Below are positions 1-12,534 of a stretch of 64,000 nucleotides of DNA, one piece after another; position 1 is the first letter of the stretch, and each line of letters opens with the position of its first letter. The translations under genes and the position numbers were made by a program. This stretch comes from Loxodes magnus (taxonomy: Eukaryota; Ciliophora; Karyorelictea; Loxodida; Loxodidae): positions 1,302,001 to 1,366,000 of the forward strand of contig CAMPDV010000006.1 of assembly GCA_946699065.1 (NCBI GenBank), read 5' to 3'. The notes under the pieces were generated by a model. That model was not told where the DNA came from and did no database searches. It saw only the letters and a program-made list of their open reading frames with translations.

Positions 1-3000
1 GCTTATACTTAGTTCACACAGATTAGGGGTTAAGTATTTTTAGAAAAAAAGAAGAAATTAAAATGTTGAAATTAGAAACTTCTATTAGAATAGTTAAATT
101 GGCCCATAACAATATGGAAGATTCATATTTTGTTATTCATTCTAATAATAGTATAGATTATGCTAAATTTAACTAAAATTAACTTGAACTTTAGACTTTA
201 CAAAGTATAAAAGTGAAAACATTTCCTCTTTGTTCCTTAATTTGAAATAAATCTTATGTATTTGTTGATTAAAAATAGTCTATTTATGAAATAAATATAA
301 ATGATGCTTATTAAGCAAAGTAACCCAATTATTATAAAAATTTCGAATTGATAAAATTAAACTTTAAACTAGATCCTGATCCTAATGATATTATCCAAGT
401 AGAATTCTTTGTGGTAGTAACCTACTTAAACGGAAACTTAATATTTTTAAACCTTGATCTTGAATATTAATTTAATATTCAGCTCTGCGTTTAAAATTTG
501 ACTCTCTTCGCTTAGATATAAAATTTCTGAATTTTAGAAGATTCAAAAGAATAAGCTTTTCTTTAGATTTAATCTCCTTTAAACTAAGAAGCAAGAAGCA
601 GTATATTCAATGATTTATTTGGCTAAGGTCATTACTACTACCAAAATTTTAGATAAAATCTTTTATTTTCAAATTTCAGTGTCGATCCAGTTATACTTCC
701 TCATATTTGAAATATTTTACAAATAATCGCATATAAAGGTACTTCGGAAGATCTAAAATTAGTATTAACAAAAGATTGCTAATTAATAAGACATCCAAAT
801 AGTTATTCTGCTTTATGAATAAGTTGCCATTTAAAAAAATATGATGTTGCTAACGTATTGATAGAGCACTTTTTAGGATTCTCTGATGAGAATAAAGTAA
901 GAAAATTCTACAAATATGTTTAAAATGATCTAATCGATATCATTCAATGTCCTGATGATTCTATCATTACATTTTTCTAAATTGCATTTCAATAGTAGAA
1001 AGATTTACCATTACAATTAAGGATTAAGAGTAACTAGTTATATACATTTTCTTAAGATTAAAATATTCAGCAATAAGAATTCAAAAACTAAAGAACTAGT
1101 TAATTTACTCCAGTACTTTATTTCAAATCCAGATTTAAATTAGAATCAATACCTGGAAGCAAAGAAAGTCTAAATTTTAATGAAAACTTGAAAAACTGCT
1201 TAGTAAAATAAATTCTTACTACAGAAGTCATAATCGCTTATTTATAAATTCGCATACATTCAGTCTTCGCTTTTCACTTAATAATGGCTTTACTTTTGGT
1301 AATACTGATAGTAGCATTTAGTTTACTATCTATATGATTTGACAACAAAACTCTTTAAATAGTCTGCATTATTTTTTCTATTCTGTAAATATTCATGAAA
1401 TTGATTAGTTTCTTTATAACCGGAAACTTCAAATGAATAAAGAGCCAACACTTAATAGATATAGTGTTGAATACTTAAATTTTAGCAATAAATATATTAA
1501 TATTGGAGTAGAAAGGAAGCTAATATTCTGTAGAAAAATGATATTTGTTTACTTTATGAATTGTATGGATACGAGGCTTCACTTTGTTTAAACTATGCAA
1601 GCAGACTCGCATCTTTTATATCATTTTATGCGAAATTTTGAAGCAAGGGGTCGGTTTAGGATTAATATTGACATATAGTGTCATATAAATAAGTTTTCTA
1701 TATTAAGCAAGCGGAGAAAAGCAGAACTTTGAATAGAATTTACTAGCTTCTCTATTAAATAGTATAGGATAATGAGACACTGATAATGTAAAGAATTTTA
1801 TGTGACTAGCATTTATTCTTGCTATCATTGTAAATTTACTTATTATACTTAACTTGCTAATAGCTTTTATATGTGACCTTTTTTAAAAAACCTACTAAAT
1901 TCTAGAGATTAAGAACGCTGAAATCTTAATTGATTTAATACAAGAAGCTGAACTTTACTTCATCTGAAATAGAAATCGTTCTTCTAAATAATACCTACAT
2001 ACTTGCATTAAGCAAAATTAGGCAAGGGGTTTTAACGCTAAATAAGTCTCTTCCTTTAAGCAAAATCAAATATAAACTAAAATTAAGGAAATCTAAATTA
2101 AATCGAAAGAAATCCCTATTTAAGCATAAGAGAATCAGCCTACCTAATCAGAAATCTTTACTTACTTGAAAAGCTAATTCTAGTACTTGGTATAAAATTT
2201 ATAGAAATTGAAAAAGGAAGACTTATAAAAGCTAGTCCCAATAAATTAATTAGATAATTAATAATTTAATTAGCAGAGTGATAATTCTAATCAACAGCAA
2301 CTCTTTGCTTAGCTTAATTATTTATAGTTACAAGCAAATGAAAACTAATAAAAGTTGGAATTTAAAATTGAATAACTATAAAGACAATTAGAGTCAAATT
2401 AAAACTCTCAAATTAATAGATACAAATCTGAAGAAAAATTAGTTATAGATAAAAAATAAGAGTAAAAAAACTTTCCTTTGAGTAATAATTCTTAGGAATT
2501 AGATTAAATGAAGTAAAAAATTTAAGCGTTAGAAAGAAATGCGGAGTTAAAAGAAAGTTTGCTCAAAAGGCAAATTGAACAGTTAAAACAATAACTTGAT
2601 TAATGCAAAGAAATACACGAAAAAGCAAATAATTGTGATAGACTGCATAGCTAAAAATAAGAAAAACAGGAAATATAAAAGCAAAATAGTAACTAAGAAA
2701 ATGAAGCAGAAAGGAACAAATTAATAGAAGAAGCTTAGTAATGAAAGTTAAAATATGAAAAAATTCAAGGTAAAATAACTGATTATGATGAGATTGCCAT
2801 AAAATTAGTGAAAGAACAAGAAAATGGTAGAAAATAGAATGCTATTATTGAAGAACTTAAAGAAAGATTAGCTATTTATGAATCTGGAGAGATACCTTCA
2901 CCTAGAAAAACACTTTAAAATTAAACTCCATAGTTAGATGCATTTGACAATATAGATATTTCACATTTTGAAGAAGAAATATAAAAAAGAAAGTAAAAAA

Positions 3001-4441
3001 CTTTAAAAGAGAACGGTCTCTTAAAATAAGCATTAAAGTTTAAAGACGAAAAGCCTATGCAATAATTTAATGTTTGGAAATTATTCGAAATGTTAATGGA
3101 TAAAAAATATGATCAAGATATGAAAGATATATAGCTTGGAGTAACTCCAAAGCAAATGACTTCTTATATTAATGATTATCTACTTTAGACTTATGGTGTA
3201 AAATCTTTGGCACAAAAGACTCTATCTTAACTACTAATAGCTTTAGAGGAACTTTACCAGCAAAATCATATTTATGGAAATTTGTTTTGCAGGTTTTTAT
3301 AGATCTATCATCCAAATCCCATTGACAACTTACTAGCCACATTTCTTGTGCAAGCAAGAATGGAATTTAACAAGATACTGGAAAGATATCCTAATGCCAA
3401 AAAAAATTCAAGAGATATGCCTAAAAAGCCTTAGAAATAATAAGGATAAGAAAGCAACGAATAAGCTTCAATAGGAAACACTATTCCTTTAATTGACGCT
3501 TTTGATCTTGTTTATAAATATTTCGAATAAGATAAGGAACTTTGCTCTAATATAATGACTAGACTTTGTCCTAATGAAGAAGCGAAAAATGACTTTTATC
3601 ACTAGCTCGTAACTTATAAAATACAAAAAACAGGAAAAAAAGTTTAGGAAATATTCTAAATGGTTGACTAATAAAACTAAGGAGAAATATAAATAAAAGA
3701 GTTTGTCTAAATACTCAAAGCTAATTTAGGATTATATCTAAGTGAAGAAGAACAATTTAATATTTCCTATTCACTTGATGAAAATGGAACTGGAAATATA
3801 ACAAAGGAAGATTTTATTCAAAAAATGAAGGAATTTTCACAAAAAAGTAAGGAAAAAGATATTTGAATTTGCTCTAAAGCTTAGTTTCTTACTGCAATAA
3901 GTGATGAGTATGATGCCAAAAGAGTATACGATTTCTATAAATTAAAGGCTATTTTTTAGGAATACAACAAAAGCAACTAAGAAATTATGGATTTGAAGAC
4001 TTTCAAATTATTATGCAAAAAGATAGATAAAAATATGAATAAATCTAGATTATTTGATATTTACAATGATGCTTTAACTATTACAAAAGCAGAAAATCCA
4101 GACACTATTTGTTCTGAAGCTTTTGCTGTAACGATTTAGAAGTATAACTTGGGAAAATTTGGCACAGGAATTTTCAGTAATTTTTATAAAATTTAGATGT
4201 TTCCAACGTTGTTCCTTTCACTGCTTTAAAAAGTTCAGAAAAAAGAAAACCAAGTCTACCTAGACCAAAAAAAGAAGAAACTTAAGACTTATTTAAAGTT
4301 AGAATTATATAAAATATTCATTCTTTATTGAGATATAAAGTAAAACTTTATAAATAAAAGCATAATTATATGCCTTTAACTTTAAATCGATAAATGCTAA
4401 TTACTTTAATGGCTTCGTCCGCAATTTTATAATTTACTTGA
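1..4441 (+). CDS. TRP-like cation channel with C-terminal coiled coil and EF-hands (5' end outside window)
   Basis: Probable cation channel of the TRP/polycystin superfamily, acting in a membrane. The frame is open from the window edge, so the true start lies upstream; the first in-frame ATG is at 63. An ankyrin-like stretch lies near 690-880. About six hydrophobic segments follow between 1258 and 1885; the last reads NLLIILNLLIAFICDLF, which resembles the TRP S6 segment. A long Gln-rich coiled coil spans about 2200-2900. Two EF-hand loops (DQQNQGEIQIKEF and DENGTGNITKED) lie near 3665-3830, suggesting Ca2+ control. Many TAA/TAG codons read as Gln, and TGA as Trp at several sites. A 20-nt intron at 4177-4196 gives a more credible tail ending at TGA 4439-4441; unspliced, the stop would be 4329-4331. 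Other frames are also open near 1970-2200, so the junction to the coiled coil deserves RNA support. Confidence 0.7.
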
Positions 4442-5590
4442 AATTCTACCTATTTAAAATAATTAAGCATAAGCATTCAATACTTTAAAATTTATTTATG
4501 AAGGGAGGCTCAATGATAAGTTTGAAAGGAAGATCTATCTGTAGACAAATATAATATAAAATCATTTATTCCTTTAAGCTACAATTAATTAATCCAATAG
4601 CACATTCACTTAATTTCTTAATGATAAGTAATTATAGCTTTTAATTTATTTATTTAGAAGCATTAAAATAAAATCCTTTATTTAGCCTTAAATTCAAATA
4701 AAGTTTGATTTTCTTTAAAATAAAATAGTGAATTAAAATTGTTTAAAAGAAGGCTTTCTACAAAGTTTTTCCGTTTTAATATAAAAATTTAGACTTTTTT
4801 AAGTAAAATAAGTTTAGTAATTTTGAGAGTAATGAAGAGTTTTATTTTTACAAAGAGAAAATATAAAAAAGTTGAAAATGATATTTAATGCTATATTAAA
4901 ATATAATTTAAGCTCCTCTTTAAAAATTAAACTAGACTATTTACTTACTCTGAAGCATAGTACAACTTAAACATTTATTGCTACTTAAGCCTAAATATAG
5001 ATCATTTTAATTAACTATATTTGTAAATAGATTCAAAATTATACTTAAAATCTGCTATCCTTATCTAATAATAGCTTTTAACTTATTCATATAATAAGTC
5101 AAACCTTAATAGTCTTTTATTTCCGCTATCTCATATCTTTTATAATTTCAATAATAAGTAGCATTTACTAGTTTACCCCTTTGACTGATTGCTAATTGTT
5201 GATGAGAAGGTAAATTTATTAATTTTAATTTAAAGTAAAAGTTAAAATCAGAATATAAAGCATAAAAATCTATCAGATTAAGTAGGGAAATAAATGTAAA
5301 GGTAACAAGTGCTGTATTCCTTAATAATCTTATTTATATTATAATTTTTTATTTCTATTATCTATTATTTTACTTATTCAAATTCTATCAATCTGCTTTT
5401 CGTTCTAAATAGCCTAAAATTATGTATCAGGTAGCACTGGTAAATAATAAGCAAACTTATGTAGTAAAGGAGTTGGATGAGGGATTAATATAGTGTAATG
5501 GGGCTATGTGACAAATTGATTCTATATTCTTAATTTGAAATTAAAGTTTATTCCTTTATTTTTTCTTTTTACTTATAAATCACTTAAATT
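4442..5590. other. Intergenic, AT-rich
   Basis: Very AT-rich DNA between two genes on the same strand. I see no conserved motif, RNA-like GC island or repeat. It presumably carries the 3' end of the channel gene and the promoter of the cyclin-like gene. Confidence 0.5.
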
Positions 5591-7402
5591 ATGTAAAAGT
5601 GGGAAGAAAAACGTAAATAAAAAGCTCACAATAATAGAGTTAAAACAGCAAAACCTTCAATTCCTCTTCCTAAATAAAATAAAGTAGAGCTCAATTCTGA
5701 TCCTAATCGCTAAACTATTCCACCTTTAGTCAGCATTTTAAAGACTTTTGGACTTTAATAATATACTAAAAAACTTACTGAGCTTGGATTTGCCTAATCT
5801 CCTCACCGCTTAGCATTATTTGATAATGATGAATTAGATGAAATAAAGAAAATTCTTAAGCTGCTTCCTGGGCATGGATAAAGATTTAAGTAATTAGTTG
5901 ATTTAATTAGATAAATTTATAATTCAACTGAAGAAAATAGGAGAAGACGAAGTGCTGATCCTCGTAGAAAGCCAAAGTCTTCTCAAGCTCATAATAGAAA
6001 ATGAAGCTCTAATGAGCATGAAAATGAAGAAGGAGTATAAGAATATGTCTAAAACTACCAAAGCTTTTTAAAAAAATACCAAGGAATTGACATTGCATCT
6101 AACAGCGAACTTTATAAGCTTAGTAATTAATTTGACACTGATATACTTGATATGGTCACTTAACAAACTCCATAAAATTAAACTGAAATTAATTATCTGG
6201 TATAGCAACTTGAATCAGCTCAATAACGAATTAAGGAACTCTAAGAAGAACTTCAGAGGAAAGAATAACCATATTAAAGAGAACACAGCACAAATTAATA
6301 ACAAACGCAAGTTGAAAATTAAATAAGCGAAGATGAAGAAGATTTAAATCAATAGCATAGTCCATTAACTCTTGCAAAACGTATACCAGCTTATGTTTAA
6401 CCTTCATTAGAGGAAAATTTTTTTGAAAATAAAGAGCAACTAAAAGAATTAATTGAATCAGTGTAACTTTTAAAAGGCCAAATTTATCAGCAAACTGCTA
6501 AATAAAACTCAATTATGGAATAAAGTCATTCTTCAGTTGCTCTTTCTTCTCCTTAAATCAATCATTAGACTCCTTAAAGTTTTGATTTTGAAAAAATTTC
6601 AGAAGTTAGTAACACTCAGACCAATAAATTATAGGAAGAAACTAAAGTTTTTAGAGAATCAGAAGACAAACCTGTACTTGATATGAAAAAACCTGAATGC
6701 GGAGTTTCTATAGATTCTTATTAGATGCGATCAACTTTAGTTAATATGGATATTGAAGAAATGAGCCATTGTTTAGCATCTACATTAGAGAAAAAAATAA
6801 AGGATAAGGTATAGGTATAAATACCTATGGTAGTTTAAGAATTCATCAAAATTTTTGAAGAAGAGGTTTCCGAAAAGGCAAAAAAACCGGACAAAATGAC
6901 AATTTATAATTTCTGTAAAAATATCATTATGAGAGCAAAGATGGAGAAGGAATGCTCTGTTATTTGTCCCATTTACGTAGATAGATTAATTAATTAGGGC
7001 GTTGAAATAAACGTAAAAAATTGAAAAAAGATAGTATTTTGCTCTCTTATTTTAGCTAGTAAAGTATGGGATGATGACTCATATGAAAATGTACATTTTG
7101 CAAAAGCTTTTACAGCTTATAGTATTAAAGAAATAAATGCAATTGAAAGAAATTTTCTGGCAATAATTGAATTTAATGTTCATATAAAGTAATCTGACTA
7201 TGCTTAATCATATTTTAATCTCAGAACTTTAGCTGAAAAAAGAAAAAAAAGCTTTCCTTTGAGACCTCTAGATGTGGCTACTGTTTTACAACTATAGAAA
7301 AAAGCAGATAATGCTGAATCAAATTTAAAATAGATTCATGGAGAAGCGTTATTCAAGACAATGTGAAATAAAAACTTTCCTTAATTCATTTTAAATCTTT
7401 GA
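5591..7402 (+). CDS. SAM-like domain plus cyclin Y/PHO80-type cyclin
   Basis: A 603-aa protein in one exon. The N-terminus (about residues 45-120) looks like a SAM-type helical domain, with the spaced motif LLPGHGQRF. The middle is charged and Gln-rich. A cyclin box starts near residue 415 and contains CPIYVDRL, ILASKVWDDDSYENV and IERNFLAIIEFNV, which match the cyclin Y / PHO80 family. Such cyclins partner CDK14/16 or PHO85-type kinases. TGA at 7022-7024 encodes a Trp conserved in this family (motif NWKKIV). I place the stop at TGA 7400-7402; TGA 7364-7366 would end it 12 codons earlier. The 3' end is convergent with the next gene, 148 bp away. The cyclin call is firm; the SAM call is probable. 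Confidence 0.82.
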
Positions 7403-7550
7403 CGTTTCTTTAATAATCGAAAATATTTTATTTATTATTTCGATTCATTAAAGCTGATAATAATCGAATTATCAAGGCTTATATAAAATAATTAAAGGAA
7501 GTAAGTATTTATTGGACAATAGATGCTTTATAATTTAAATAGCAATTAAA

Positions 7551-9158
7551 TCAAAGTAATTTGTATTTTTCGGTGTTTTCTTCTTCCTAAGCATTTTCTT
7601 CATTTTGCTATATTTCTAAATCTTGATTTTATTAAAATTCTTAGATATTACTTTCCTATGTTTATTGTTCTTCAATATCATTTTGCGTTTCTTCTTCTGC
7701 ATTTGTAGCTAGATCTTCGTAAGCAGCAGCAATACATTACAAATAAAATACCATATTTTGATAGTCTTCATTTTATTTAAATGGGTCTTAAAAAAAGGGA
7801 TTCATACTTTCAAGATTCGTTATTTTACTTTAAGGAGCTATGTTTAAATTTGGGTGCCCTCTTGATCTCTATTCTAAATCTTAAATAATGTATTTTAAAT
7901 CAGAGTTTTCTTTAACTGCATCGCTAGTCAAATTCTTAAGTTTTAGCAAATCTTATTAAATCATTTTTTGATTGTCTTTCTATTATCTAAGTGTTTCTTA
8001 TAGTTCATTTATTTGAGCCTAAGCAAATACTAATTATGATTCTTTTTCTAGTAAATTTTCAATTTCATATTTCATAGTTTAAATCCTTTGCTATAGCTAC
8101 TAAATTTACACTTCCTTTTCTATTAGTAACTTCTTATCTTCAGATTCCGGAATTATAGATTTAGTTTTGAAGAGTGAAGGATTAAAACCAGAGTCATACA
8201 TTTATCTTCCAGAATGTTCAAATTCGTTACCCGATTCAATTTCCTATCCTAAATCTTAAATTAACTCATCAAATTGATTGCTGAATTGCTAAAAGTTAGA
8301 AGCATACATACTTTTATGCATTTTTATTTATTCCTTTAGAATAGAGAGACTAGGAGACAATTGTTCTTCTTACTCAATTAGCTCTGCTCATTGAAGGTGT
8401 TACTCCATAAGCTCAACTAAGTATTTTAAAGATCCTACATAATTTTGCTTCTAATTTTCTGCTTACATTCTGGCTTATTCAAGTTATAATTAAAGTTTTT
8501 TTCTTCTTTTTTCATATTTTTCCAAATTATTAGCGAATTGAGGTCCAAATGTTTATTTAACAAATAACTTTGTATTTTCATCTAAGCTTTTCTCTTTAGA
8601 AAGAATAATCATTGATAATTACGAAATAGCTTCTTAATTAAACTATAGGTTTACTAAATCTCCTTTGCTGTTAAGTTAAAAATGCATCTAATCACATTCT
8701 TCTTTTTTACTTTTCAATTTTTAAATTAAGCTTTCACTTTACTATTCTAGTTTTTCTGTACGTACTTTGTTTTTTTCTAATTAAGTGAAGCAATGATCAA
8801 GTTAATCCTAAAGAGAATTATTGATTTATATTTCTTATTTATATCTAAAGCAAATTCTTTGAAAATCTCTTTAAACTCTCTCATATTAAAACATTAGTGC
8901 ATTCATTGCTAATTAAATCTCCTAAATTTTAGTTTCTTTTTATTGTACTCTAAGCATAAGTTCTTTACGTTCATTTCTTGCTAACGACAGTTATTTTTCT
9001 ATATCTTCACTATATTCTATCATTCTAAATAAAAGAGAACGAGCAGATATTCATTAAGCTGGCTCCTATCCTTATTATTTCAATTTTTTCCTTAACAATT
9101 CAATTTCTTCTTAAGTAGCTGGATTTTCTTCAAGATTAGCAGGTTCGAATTTTTTCAT
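7551..9158 (-). CDS. Coiled-coil protein of unknown function
   Basis: A 535-aa protein in a single frame from ATG 9158 to TGA 7551. It is almost entirely alpha-helical heptad-like sequence rich in Glu, Lys, Gln and Leu (for instance ARNERKELMLRVQQKETKI), with one Asn/Ser-rich break near the middle and an acidic Gln-rich tail. I recognise no catalytic motif. Such proteins in ciliates are often centriolar, cortical or axonemal, but that is inference. It is divergent from the pseudokinase gene starting at 9603. TGA is used as Trp twice near the N-terminus and middle. Confidence is high that it is coding, low for its role. Confidence 0.72.
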
Positions 9159-9602
9159 GATAAATTAAATAAATTTAGAGTTAATAGCTGGTTAATATTA
9201 TTAGCCTTTAAATAGATTATTACTATTCTAAATCACTCATTTAGCTATATTTACCTGACTATCTCCTAATATTATCGCATTCTTCGCATCTAACTTCTAT
9301 TTATATGCTACTTCATCTTATGACCTCTTTCTTAGTAAATCTTTTAGCCAGAAAATTGTCTTTTCTTGTTAAACCAATTTTAGTTTTGAATAAACTGTGT
9401 TGTATGCTTGTATTATTATGAAGTAATATTAAACCTTGTACAAGTAAAGGAAGTACAGATTAGAAGATAGAAAGTTGAGGAGAAGATGAAATATAATATG
9501 AATAATGGTTAGAAAAGGGAAATAAAACTCCCTTTATTAGTAGCTTATATTTAAATATTATCATTTAATAACATTAGCCTTATTATTTACCTAAACGTAT
9601 AA
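9159..9602. promoter_or_regulatory. Divergent intergenic region
   Basis: 444 bp between the starts of the coiled-coil gene (minus) and the pseudokinase gene (plus); it probably holds both promoters. It is AT-rich, and I see no recognisable conserved site. Confidence 0.4.
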
Positions 9603-11112
9603 ATGGGAGCTTGCAATTTCAACTGTTATGAAAGAAGTAAACCCTTTTTAGACTAGAACCTTAATGATTCAATTAGGAAAAAGATAACGAAGAATCCAAG
9701 GCCTTTTAATGAATATTATGAAGAATTGGAAGAAGTTTGGTAAAGAGAAGATGTAACTTAACTTATTGTTGAGTAAAAGCTTATTAAAAAGATTTATTCA
9801 GCAAAAAAATTTATAAAATCCACATTACAGTAAACTTAGCAATGAGCCTAGTAATTAGACTCTTTAGTAAAGTATGACGATCCAGGATTACTAAGAATAA
9901 TTGAATATTTTGAAGAAAAAGATGCCTTTTATTTGATCTTAGAGTTTGTTGAAGGAGGATCTCTAAACTATGAATTTCTAGTTAGGAAAAAAAATGAAGA
10001 GAAGTTTACTGAGGAAGAATTAATATCCCTATCAAGATAATTATTGCAGTCTTGTGCTTACCTAAATAACAAAAAAATAGTTCATCAAAGAATCAACCTT
10101 AAAAACATCTTATTAGCAAGATAAGGGAATCTTAACTGTGTTAAACTCTAGTAAGTATAATAAATTGACAGTTTCGAAACAGATAAAAATATCTAAAACT
10201 ATATCTCCTTATTTTAGTTCTAAGCTCCTGAAGCTATTTCTTAGACTAAATAATCTTTTACTAACGAAATAAAATAAGATATCTGGTCTATTGGGATCGT
10301 TCTTTTATAATTAGTTATATAAAGAGAGCCTTTCTAAGATGTTGAAAAAGCTGAAGATTTGAAGATTTATTTTAGTTAAAACGTGTCAATAATAAATAGC
10401 TTTCGTGACAGTTTTAATCATATAAGTCAGGATTTCATTTAATTTTTGGATTAGTTGCTTAAATAGAATCCTAATTAAAGACCAACTGCTGAAAAAGCTT
10501 TATTAAGCCCTATATTTAGTAGAGTTCCTGAGATAAAAGATTCTTTCACTTCACCAAAGGCATAAAAGATAATATTTGATAAGATTTAAATAAATGAATG
10601 GTAGTCTATGATTAAAAACTATTTAGTTACCAATGTAATTCTACCTCATCAGACTAAAAAACTGGAGCATGCTTTAAAGCAGATGAAAAAGTGAAATAAT
10701 AAATAATATGTATAAAAATAAGATCTCATTATAGCACTGACATGTATTGACTACCACTTAGACTAAGAGAACATTGATAAAATTACTAATTTAATGTTCC
10801 TTAATAAAGAAGAAATCAGCTTTCAAGGTAATTTGAGTCTTAAATTTTAGATGTTGTCAGTTCAAGGTTTTATAAAAAGATTTATTCAACAAATGAATAA
10901 GCAATTTGCTAATAAGCTTTCGAAATAGTTGACCAAGTAATTCCATAATTCAGGAAAATAAAGGAATTCTTACAATTGAAGAGCTTAGAAGAGGCTGTGA
11001 ATTTGATCAGACTTGCTCAAGTGCTTTTAGTGAGTTGGCTAGGTATCATAATTGCAAAGAAAAGGATGTAGTAAACTCCACTGATTTCTATACTTTTATT
11101 ACTCAGATCTGA
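9603..11112 (+). CDS. N-myristoylated CDPK-like pseudokinase with EF-hand
   Basis: A protein kinase-like domain followed by calmodulin-like sequence, 489 aa after splicing. Exons are 9603-10827, 10851-10936 and 10954-11112; the introns are 23 and 17 nt. The start MGAC supplies Gly2 and Cys4, typical for N-myristoylation and palmitoylation. The beta-3 Lys (YSAKKF) remains, but the HRD loop reads VHQRINLKNILL, so the catalytic Asp is replaced, and no DFG is visible after VKLQQV. Glu of APE (FQAPEA) and the Asp of DIWSIGIVLLQL are present. Splicing produces the EF-hand loop DQENKGILTIEEL. The stop is TGA. It is likely a Ca2+-responsive scaffold or regulator rather than an active kinase; that is inference from the missing residues. 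Confidence 0.83.
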
Positions 11113-11306
11113 CTTAATTTATTTAATTTTGTATTTAAAGCTGCAAGTTCTTATTTATTTAATAACCGCGCCATTTTATATATAGTCTAGTTAATAATCT
11201 CTACATCAAATAATAGTAAAGCAGAATAAAGTAATTTAAATTTATTAAAGAAAGTAATAAAAGGAACAAATGCTTTGCGCTTCTAACGTTAAATTTAGTA
11301 AATAGC

Positions 11307-11564
11307 ATGATATCTAATTAAAAGAATGATAGAATCTTTATGATTTAGAAATAAATATTAGAGTAATTATTATTGCTCTTTTTTAACTTATAAACTAAAG
11401 ATTATGCAACTGTTAATGAAGGAATTAATATCATTAAAATATAAAGTTAGATAGGATAGGCAAATATAGAAAATTAAAGGTAGGCTTTATTAGGTATTAA
11501 AGAGGTAGTAAGAAATTATTACAATCATCTAGCAAGTAACCTAAGTTTTCTTACTGCTAAATGA
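11307..11564 (+). CDS. Small helical protein, 85 aa or longer
   Basis: Unrecognised. The frame runs from ATG 11307 to TGA 11562 and stays protein-like upstream to about 11190 without an ATG, so an unseen 5' exon is possible. The C-terminal part is helical and moderately charged, with motifs such as VNEGINIIKIQSQIGQ and LLGIKEVVRNYYNHLA. It sits between the pseudokinase and the acidic protein on the same strand. Support is composition and a clean TGA end only. Confidence 0.4.
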
Positions 11565-11640
11565 TTTCTAATACTTTTTGTCTATAATACGATTGACTTT
11601 GAACTAATTACATTTGAATATATAATTTAATAGTAATAAA

Positions 11641-12246
11641 ATGGAAGAAATTGATTAAGAGTAGCCAGAGGAAATAATACATAAATTTTTAGAAGACTAA
11701 TTATAAGGTATAGATGTTGATTAGATTGTCTAATTCTAACTTGACAAACTAAATGCTGAATATTATTAAACTCAAGTTTAAAAAAATTTAGCTGCTCAAG
11801 AGGAAATAAAAGAAGAGAAGGATCAATAACAAAGCGAAAATGAAATAGAGAAAAATTAATCTTTTAATGAAGCTTATTAAGATTTTGATAATGTTGAATA
11901 CCAGGCAATTAATTATGAAATGCTAGATAGTGACTCAGAGGAAGAGTAGAAGTAGAATAAAGAAGAAAACCCATAACTATAAAGCTAAGAAGAGAATAAT
12001 TAATAGAACTCATTTGATTTTGAAGAGTTTTCACCTCAATAATAAAATTAGTAATCTGACGGAGTTTTTGAATGTGTACCTCAATTTAAGGAAAACTATT
12101 AAGAAATCAGAAGTAATTCAATTTAGATGAATGAAAATAAGAAAACTCTAATAAAGAATTGCATGGCTAAAATTCAAATAAATATAGAAAAAAACAGATA
12201 GTTTTGTGATGCAAATATCTCAAAAATTCTAGCTAAGCTTAAGTGA
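11641..12246 (+). CDS. Acidic Gln/Glu-rich protein
   Basis: A 201-aa protein from ATG 11641 to TGA 12244-12246. It is strongly acidic and Gln-rich, with clusters such as MLDSDSEEEQKQN, and a short basic C-terminal helix ending KILAKLK. No known domain is visible. Over twenty TAA/TAG codons must be read as Gln, which agrees with neighbouring genes. It is convergent with the aspartic protease gene 288 bp away. It is probably disordered; its function is unknown. Confidence 0.6.
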
Positions 12247-12534
12247 AGAATAGTTAAACATTATAATTAATTTATATAACTTTTCTAATATAAATTCATA
12301 TAAGCATAATTATTAAGAAATATAAACCTTTAATAGTGTAAATATTAATTATTTACATGAGCCATAGCTTTATAAATTTGGCTAACTTATATTCTTCAAG
12401 CATTTAATTATATTAAAAGCTGCGCTTAGTTATTTCATAAGAGATTTTGATATAATTATTTGATTGCTTTTTAAATTTTTACAAAAGAAAGCTCTAAGAT
12501 AATAGAAAACAATTAGGCATATATTAAAAAATAA

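Noticed and set aside
3169..3357. Short standard-code open frames across the window
   Set aside because: They are shadows of genes read with TAA/TAG as Gln and TGA as Trp, or AT-driven chance frames.
10930..10970. Apparent +1 frameshift at AAA-TAA in the pseudokinase, like Euplotes programmed frameshifts
   Set aside because: Two micro-introns (23 and 17 nt) explain the frame changes and restore a canonical EF-hand without any frameshift.
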